Source: Vibrio ruber DSM 16370 (lineage in GTDB: Bacteria > Pseudomonadota > Gammaproteobacteria > Enterobacterales > Vibrionaceae). Taken from it: a stretch of 41,259 bases of DNA. The notes under the pieces are model-generated. The model worked only from the letters and a program-made list of their open reading frames with translations. It was not told where the DNA came from and searched no databases. The DNA is taken from contig NZ_FULE01000012.1 in the NCBI RefSeq assembly GCF_900163965.1, positions 1-41,259 of the forward strand, in the 5' to 3' direction. Of the stretch, positions 36,880 to 41,259 are shown piece after piece. Each line of letters starts with the position of its first letter. Position 1 is the first letter of the stretch. The position numbers were made by a program, and so were the translations under genes.

Positions 36880-38772
36880 ATGACTCTCACCAAAAAACTG
36901 CTCATTATTGGCGGCTCAATCGTTGCTGCTCTTGCGTTTGTGCAGGCAAGCCTCTCTGCCTATTCTATTCGGACGCAAATACTCAATAGCATCACATCTT
37001 CGAATATGCTTTATGGCGAAAGTAGTTCTCGAATGATCAGCGAATGGATTAATGAGAAGAAGAATATGGTCTCTGCATTTGCTGAAGCTTTAAACCGAAC
37101 GGATACGACAGAAAAAATCACCAGCCAGATTAAGACAATCAGTATGGCGGGTGGGTTTGGTTCGGTTCTGTATGGTACTGTTGCAGGTGATACCTACCGG
37201 GGGAAAGGGTTAAATACCAAGGCCAATTACAATCCTAAGGCTCGGTCTTGGTATAAAAATGCTATCGATAACTCAGATGTGTACCTTAGTGAACCCTACG
37301 TTGGTGCATCAAGCGGTGTGCTTATCACCAGCGTTTCAAAGAAAGTTCTGATTGATGGGAAAGCAGCTGGTGTTGCGATGGCGACTTTACCACTTGATAA
37401 GATCACAGATGACATTCTCTCAATTAAGGTTCCGGGTAACGGAACAGCCTTCCTGCTCTCTTCAACCGGAACCATAATTGCACACCCAAATTCCGAGTTA
37501 AGAAACAAGTCCTTTACTGAACTGACACGCGATGTCACGGCAAATGAATTGATTCAACATGCTGATAAAACTAACTTGCTGGATACGAAAGTAAACGGCG
37601 TTCAGTACCTATCGACAGTATCCAGCGTGAAAGGGACTGACTGGTATCTGGTGTTAATGAGTCAAAAGAAAGTGCTGTTTGAGCCGGTGCAAAAGCAACT
37701 AACATACCAAATCATAACCGCTGTCATTATGTTTGTACTGGCAATTGTTATTTTGGGTGGTGCGCTTCGTTATATGCTTTCAGACTTGCTTTCTGTATCT
37801 GCTGCATTAAAGGACATCGCTAAGGATGAAGGCGACCTAACGGTACGCATTGATGCGAAGACTAACGATGAAGTAGGCGATTTGGCAAGAAGCTTTAATT
37901 TGTTTGTCGAAAAGTTACAGAGCATCATCTCAACGGTCAATCGGATATCCCGTGACGTTCTTAAGCAGTCAGAGCTCAGTGCTCGAGCTTCAAATGAAAG
38001 ACAGTTAAGCATCTCTAACCAACAGAATGAAATCACGATGGTTGCAACCGCTATGACGGAAATGGCGACCACGACAGGAGAAATTGCTAACATTGCCGAA
38101 GAGACCTCCCAAAGTGCTACAAATATGGTTGAAGTCAGCAACAGAGGTAATCAGCTTTCACAAAAGAGTGAGGAATCTATTCATAAGCTTTCTGAAGAGG
38201 TTAAAAGTGCCAGTGAGGTAATTGAAGAGCTTAGTCAACAAGGGGAGCAGATCACAACGATCGTTTTGTCAATTAACGGTATTGCTGAGCAGACTAACCT
38301 GCTGGCGCTTAATGCTGCAATAGAAGCTGCACGTGCCGGTGAGCAGGGGCGTGGTTTTGCTGTCGTTGCTGATGAAGTGCGTTCACTCTCAGAAAGAACG
38401 CGAAAATCAACAGAAGAAATCAGTCAAATGATCAGTAAGCTTCAAGAAACAACCTCAGAGGCTGTTGAGGTAATGAATCAGTGTCACAACTTAGCTATCC
38501 AAAGTGTTGAGGACACCAGTAATTCCGCAGCGAGCTTCAAAAAAATCAAAGAATCTACAGAGGCTATCAATAATATGGCGACACAGATTGCCACCGCAGC
38601 AGAAGAACAGGCGGTCGTTAGTAAAGAGATTAACGCCAACACCGAGTCCATCAAGGTTATTTCTGATCGCTTAAGTGAAGATTTTGAGGACGGTGCTATA
38701 CAAGCACAGCACTTAAATGAGATGTCAGAGAACCTGATTGCTCAAGTCGGGAAATTTAAGATCACGACATAA
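36880..38772 (+). CDS. Methyl-accepting chemotaxis protein with dCache sensor domain
   Basis: 630 residues. Transmembrane helix 1 ([19 protein letters not shown]), periplasmic double-Cache domain (about 35-275), helix 2 ([19 protein letters not shown], about 282-300), HAMP (about 300-355), then the kinase-control domain with tip [20 protein letters not shown] (the standard MCP hairpin) and paired methylation helices. In the membrane-distal Cache module, [20 protein letters not shown] matches the R-W-Y...Y part of the amino-acid dCache motif. The expected Asp after Y is a Gly (PYVGASSG), so classical amino-acid binding is doubtful. There is no CheR-tether pentapeptide at the C-terminus. The ligand is unknown. 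Confidence 0.92.
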   Translation: MTLTKKLLIIGGSIVAALAFVQASLSAYSIRTQILNSITSSNMLYGESSSRMISEWINEKKNMVSAFAEALNRTDTTEKITSQIKTISMAGGFGSVLYGTVAGDTYRGKGLNTKANYNPKARSWYKNAIDNSDVYLSEPYVGASSGVLITSVSKKVLIDGKAAGVAMATLPLDKITDDILSIKVPGNGTAFLLSSTGTIIAHPNSELRNKSFTELTRDVTANELIQHADKTNLLDTKVNGVQYLSTVSSVKGTDWYLVLMSQKKVLFEPVQKQLTYQIITAVIMFVLAIVILGGALRYMLSDLLSVSAALKDIAKDEGDLTVRIDAKTNDEVGDLARSFNLFVEKLQSIISTVNRISRDVLKQSELSARASNERQLSISNQQNEITMVATAMTEMATTTGEIANIAEETSQSATNMVEVSNRGNQLSQKSEESIHKLSEEVKSASEVIEELSQQGEQITTIVLSINGIAEQTNLLALNAAIEAARAGEQGRGFAVVADEVRSLSERTRKSTEEISQMISKLQETTSEAVEVMNQCHNLAIQSVEDTSNSAASFKKIKESTEAINNMATQIATAAEEQAVVSKEINANTESIKVISDRLSEDFEDGAIQAQHLNEMSENLIAQVGKFKITT

Positions 38773-38828
38773 CTTGTTTTTGCCAGCGAAATCGCCAACT
38801 TTTTCAGTGCTTTTTATTTCCTGTCTTA

Positions 38829-38858
38829 AACCACCGACTCCATAGGCAGTTGGTGGTT
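38829..38858 (+). terminator. Hairpin after the dCache chemoreceptor
   Basis: AACCACC (38829-38835) pairs with GGTGGTT (38852-38858); a G-U and ACT/AGT extend the stem to 11 bp. No T-run, so it is probably a weak terminator or 3' stabiliser. Confidence 0.4.
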
Positions 38859-38874
38859 ATCATTTCTAGAACAT

Positions 38875-38888
38875 CAATTCCGGAATTG
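38875..38888. promoter_or_regulatory. Perfect 14-bp palindrome upstream of the GGDEF gene
   Basis: CAATTCCGGAATTG, self-complementary without spacer, about 110 bp before 38988 and 150 bp before 39023. It looks like a binding site for a dimeric regulator; none is recognised. Confidence 0.3.
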
Positions 38889-39022
38889 GAAGGATCAAGC
38901 TATATCTTGGCTAAAATACCGACAGAACTTATATATTTAGTATATGATTATAAAGGTGGTTTTTAGTTTATGTCTGGTATTGGGAGTATGAAATTATCAA
39001 AGCGTATCAATTCAATCCATGG

Positions 39023-40366
39023 ATGTTTTGTCTATTGACGATCGGATATGTTTTATTCTCTTTTATGGCTGTGAAGATGATAACGGATCGGTTTGTTGAT
39101 AAACAAAGCCAACAGGTCAAAGAGGTAACACAGCACGAACTCGCGCTAGTTCGGTATAGTATCGAAGCGAATATATTTCGTGATACATATCTTGCAGATA
39201 GCTTTGCTTCCGTTGTTGCTTTAAATCCTCAATTTGCAATGGACAATTGGAAGTATGTATCCGAGCAATTTTTATCGAAAGCCGATCTGGTGAAAAACAT
39301 CGGACTGGCTCCTAATGATATTATATCCCATGTTTATCCTTTAAAAGGGAATGAAAAAGCGATTGGGTTGGATTTTCGTACCATCCCGCAACAGTATAAA
39401 ACAGTTCAGATTGCCAGAGAGACTCAAAAGGTTTTTATTGCTGGTCCACTTGAACTGGTGCAAGGTGGTATTGCACTGATTGCGAGGTATCCGATATTTA
39501 CGGATGCGCCACATAATACAAAATATTGGGGCGGTCTTAGCGTCGTGATCAATTATGCTAAGCTGATTGATTTGTCTAATCTTCATCAGCTTAAGGACGT
39601 AAACATCGCGCTGGTTGCAAATAACTATAATGGTGCAACGAACAAGTTAATTGAAGGAGACGAAAGGGTTTTAAATACATTTGATATCAGCTATCCAATA
39701 TCTCTGCCTAATAGTAATTGGACGTTGTTTGCCAAATATAAAAACATCTATGATATCGAGTATATTTATCGTTTTGCGATGCTATTTTATACGCTTGGTG
39801 CTATCACATCACTGGTGGGGTATTTTCTCATTTTATCTTTGATTAACAACTATTTACGTGTGCATCAGCTTTCATTGCATGATGAGCTGACTAAACTTCC
39901 CAACCGACGTTATCTATTCAATGAGTTTGAAAGAATTAAATTAAGAAACGGAATCACAATTGAATTAGCAGTGTTGAATATTGATTTAAATCGGTTCAAA
40001 AAAATTAACGACTCATTAGGGCATGAGGCCGGTGATGAAGTCTTGAAGCATACTGCATCGTCATTAACTCAATGTTTAAGATCATCCGATTTTATGTCTC
40101 GAATTGGTGGTGATGAATTCGTTGTGATTCTACAGCGAACCACTAAACCAGAAGATATTGAACAGATAATCCGCAAAATACACCTTTTCTTCGCGTCTAA
40201 TCCTTTACACTGGCGTAACCATGAAATACCGATTTCTTTAAGTATCGGATATTATTGTTTTCAAGGTCAATCAGAAGATCTTGTTGTCAATGATATATTG
40301 TCAGAGGCTGATAAAAATATGTATCAGAACAAGTTAGCCCATAAGCGAAATGAGCAAATGAACTAA
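39023..40366 (+). CDS. Membrane-bound GGDEF diguanylate cyclase with periplasmic CHASE-like sensor
   Basis: Makes c-di-GMP from two GTP. 447 residues as read from ATG 39023: transmembrane helix (LLTIGYVLFSFMAVKMI), periplasmic domain (about 25-250) with the CHASE-like block IGLAPNDIISHVYPLKGN and IGLDFR, a second helix (MLFYTLGAITSLVGYFLILSL), then a GGDEF domain (about 285-440). The active site is an intact GGDEF at 362-366, and an RSSD inhibitory site precedes it (353-356), so product feedback is likely. There is no EAL domain. The start lacks a ribosome site. A better N-terminus (MKLSKRINSI) begins at 38988 in another frame; see the finding on a possible frameshift. Confidence 0.88.
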   Translation: MFCLLTIGYVLFSFMAVKMITDRFVDKQSQQVKEVTQHELALVRYSIEANIFRDTYLADSFASVVALNPQFAMDNWKYVSEQFLSKADLVKNIGLAPNDIISHVYPLKGNEKAIGLDFRTIPQQYKTVQIARETQKVFIAGPLELVQGGIALIARYPIFTDAPHNTKYWGGLSVVINYAKLIDLSNLHQLKDVNIALVANNYNGATNKLIEGDERVLNTFDISYPISLPNSNWTLFAKYKNIYDIEYIYRFAMLFYTLGAITSLVGYFLILSLINNYLRVHQLSLHDELTKLPNRRYLFNEFERIKLRNGITIELAVLNIDLNRFKKINDSLGHEAGDEVLKHTASSLTQCLRSSDFMSRIGGDEFVVILQRTTKPEDIEQIIRKIHLFFASNPLHWRNHEIPISLSIGYYCFQGQSEDLVVNDILSEADKNMYQNKLAHKRNEQMN

Positions 40367-40508
40367 AATGGTTCATGAGAATAATACTTTCTGTATGCTT
40401 AGATGTCTCTGTATCAGAAGTTGAGTCTGTTGTTCAAACATTGATTATATTTGATGGATTGAATAGGATTTGACAGATATTCGCTGTGATTTGAAATGAG
40501 AGTCTTTT

Positions 40509-40931
40509 ATGCCACATATCCGAGCTAAAGTAGTCTGCCTATTTCGTCATCAGCATCGTATTCTGTTAGCTGAAGGGTATGACCCGATTAAAGGTGAAAA
40601 ATATGTAATTCCAGTCGGTGGTGGGATTGAATTTGGCGAGAAGTCTACAGATGCAGCTCGCAGAGAAACCTTCGAAGAAATTGGGGCTGAAATCGATAAT
40701 CTGAGGTTGTTGGGAATCAGTGAGAACATCTTTACATTCAGTGGCGCTGCCGGACATGAAATTGTGTTTGTCTACGAGGCTGAGCTGAAAGATAAATCAT
40801 TCTATCAGCGGGATGTCATTCCCGGGATTGAAGTGGACGGAGAGCGATTTATTGTTCGATGGTTTGATGAAGATGATCTTTTGAACGGCAGTCTGCCATT
40901 TTATCCTGACGGTATTATTAATATGTTGTAG
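40509..40931 (+). CDS. Nudix hydrolase
   Basis: 140 residues. The Nudix box G-x5-E-x7-R-E-x-x-E-E-x-G lies at about 38-60 (GGGIEFGEKSTDAARRETFEEIG), with both metal-binding glutamates and the arginine present. The rest is a single Nudix fold with an N-terminal strand MPHIRAKVVCLF and the acidic C-terminal strand RWFDEDDL. It hydrolyses a nucleoside diphosphate linked to another moiety; the substrate is unknown. It resembles the short NUDIX enzymes of the MutT/NudG or ADP-ribose type, but no signature picks one. GAGAG lies about 7 nt before the ATG; a TTGACA stands near 40469-40474. It is the last gene before the IS4-type element. Confidence 0.88.
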   Translation: MPHIRAKVVCLFRHQHRILLAEGYDPIKGEKYVIPVGGGIEFGEKSTDAARRETFEEIGAEIDNLRLLGISENIFTFSGAAGHEIVFVYEAELKDKSFYQRDVIPGIEVDGERFIVRWFDEDDLLNGSLPFYPDGIINML

Positions 40932-41083
40932 CTTGCGGACTTTTTAGCAACACATTGATAAAAATGACCCAATCAGTCGGAGGTGAGGCTTCGATTGAGA
41001 ATGAATAAAAAACAGCGCCATGAGCGTAATGCCGATCAGTTAAGAAATTTTCGAGATCATTTGACCGATCTTTAAAAGGCTTC

Positions 41084-41117
41084 AAAATCCGATATTAGTT
41101 ATCTGATATCGGATTTT
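41084..41117 (+). terminator. Hairpin inside the IS end, just before the transposase
   Basis: AAAATCCGATAT (41084-41095) pairs with ATATCGGATTTT (41106-41117), perfect 12 bp, 10-nt loop, ending in TTTT-CTT. It lies 5 bp before the transposase ATG. It probably blocks transcription entering the IS from outside, or hides the start in read-through mRNA. Confidence 0.55.
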
Positions 41118-41121
41118 CTTT

Positions 41122-41259
41122 ATGCGTTTTGAAAGCGAATTAGCCACAGCCTTTAAGTCCTGTAATACCTTCCATACTTTTGAAAAATATGCCGAGTTGC
41201 TATCGCCAGAGCTTATTCAGCAAGGCTTCAAACAAGCTGGAGTCGCAACGTTGAGAAAG
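41122..41259 (+). CDS. IS4-family transposase, N-terminal part
   Basis: 46 codons open to the window edge from ATG 41122. Residues MRFESELATAFKSC, then FEKYAELLSPELIQQGFKQ and GVATLRK, match the N-terminal region of IS4-type DDE transposases (HTFE...SPELIQQ-F--AG-ATLRKRRL). The catalytic DDE residues and YREK motif lie beyond the window. It is probably intact at this end. Confidence 0.75.
   Translation, partial: MRFESELATAFKSCNTFHTFEKYAELLSPELIQQGFKQAGVATLRK

Larger units (their letters stand above)
41028..41259 (+). mobile_element. IS4-family insertion sequence, left end (continues past window)
   Basis: AATGCCGATCAGTTAAG at 41028-41044, followed by TTTGACCGATC, matches my memory of the IS4 terminal inverted repeat (AATGCCGATCAGTTAAGG). 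A hairpin (41084-41117) and the start of an IS4-type transposase (41122) follow in the order expected. The right end is outside the window, so the target duplication cannot be checked. Confidence 0.7.

Noticed and set aside
40964..41008. 14-codon frame after the Nudix gene
   Set aside because: Too short, no ribosome site, no context.
41001..41075. 24-codon frame MNKKQRHERNADQLRNF..., apparent small basic protein
   Set aside because: It runs across the left boundary of the IS4 element at 41028, so half of it is IS terminal repeat; no ribosome site at proper distance.

Overview
The window reads as a stretch of a Vibrio genome, most likely the secondary chromosome. It carries luxP-luxQ (autoinducer-2 receptor and sensor kinase), a phaB-phaA-phaP-phaC polyhydroxyalkanoate operon, kbl-tdh, helD, mgsA and several small proteins that I know only from Vibrio; from memory, V. 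cholerae keeps luxPQ, the pha genes and kbl-tdh on chromosome II. Species cannot be named from the sequence. No rRNA, tRNA, CRISPR array or replication origin was seen. The window is bounded by two insertion sequences: the right end of an IS200/IS605-type element (1-236) and the left end of an IS4-family element (41028 to the window end).

Layout. 0.2-4 kb: luxPQ, starting only about 50 bp after the IS200-like end. 4-7 kb: a small outer-membrane beta-barrel gene, cobQ, and two small Vibrio proteins, one with a tail like flagellar rod proteins. 7.2-12.3 kb: a YccS-type membrane protein, helicase IV (helD) and methylglyoxal synthase (mgsA). 12.3-14.9 kb: glgC and an SH3-like membrane-anchored protein, with candidate small RNA genes beside them. 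15.3-19.6 kb: the PHA operon. 19.8-23.9 kb: a circularly permuted ribosome-assembly GTPase, a COG0523 metal-chaperone-like GTPase with a structured leader, and the ClcA Cl-/H+ antiporter. 23.9-25.8 kb: an orphan PstS-type phosphate-binding protein preceded by a Pho-box-like repeat, a 264-bp structured MITE-like element, and a DUF3024 protein. 25.8-30.4 kb: RNase II and the cold-shock RNA helicase DeaD/CsdA, divergently transcribed, DeaD with an unusual start-codon hairpin. 30.4-36.5 kb: a PAS-type chemoreceptor, a 6-phospho-beta-glucosidase with CRP-like and LacI/GalR-like sites, and the threonine catabolic pair kbl-tdh. 36.5-41.3 kb: a dCache chemoreceptor, a membrane GGDEF protein, a Nudix hydrolase and the IS4-type element.

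Functional themes are sensing and signalling (AI-2, two chemoreceptors, c-di-GMP), carbon storage and overflow (PHA, ADP-glucose, methylglyoxal), nutrient capture and RNA metabolism. The least explained signals are non-coding: the TA-flanked 264-bp palindromic element at 24947-25210, the terminator-ended candidate RNA at about 12487-12648, the structured leader in front of the COG0523 GTPase, and the deaD leader in which an upstream start codon pairs with the real start codon.
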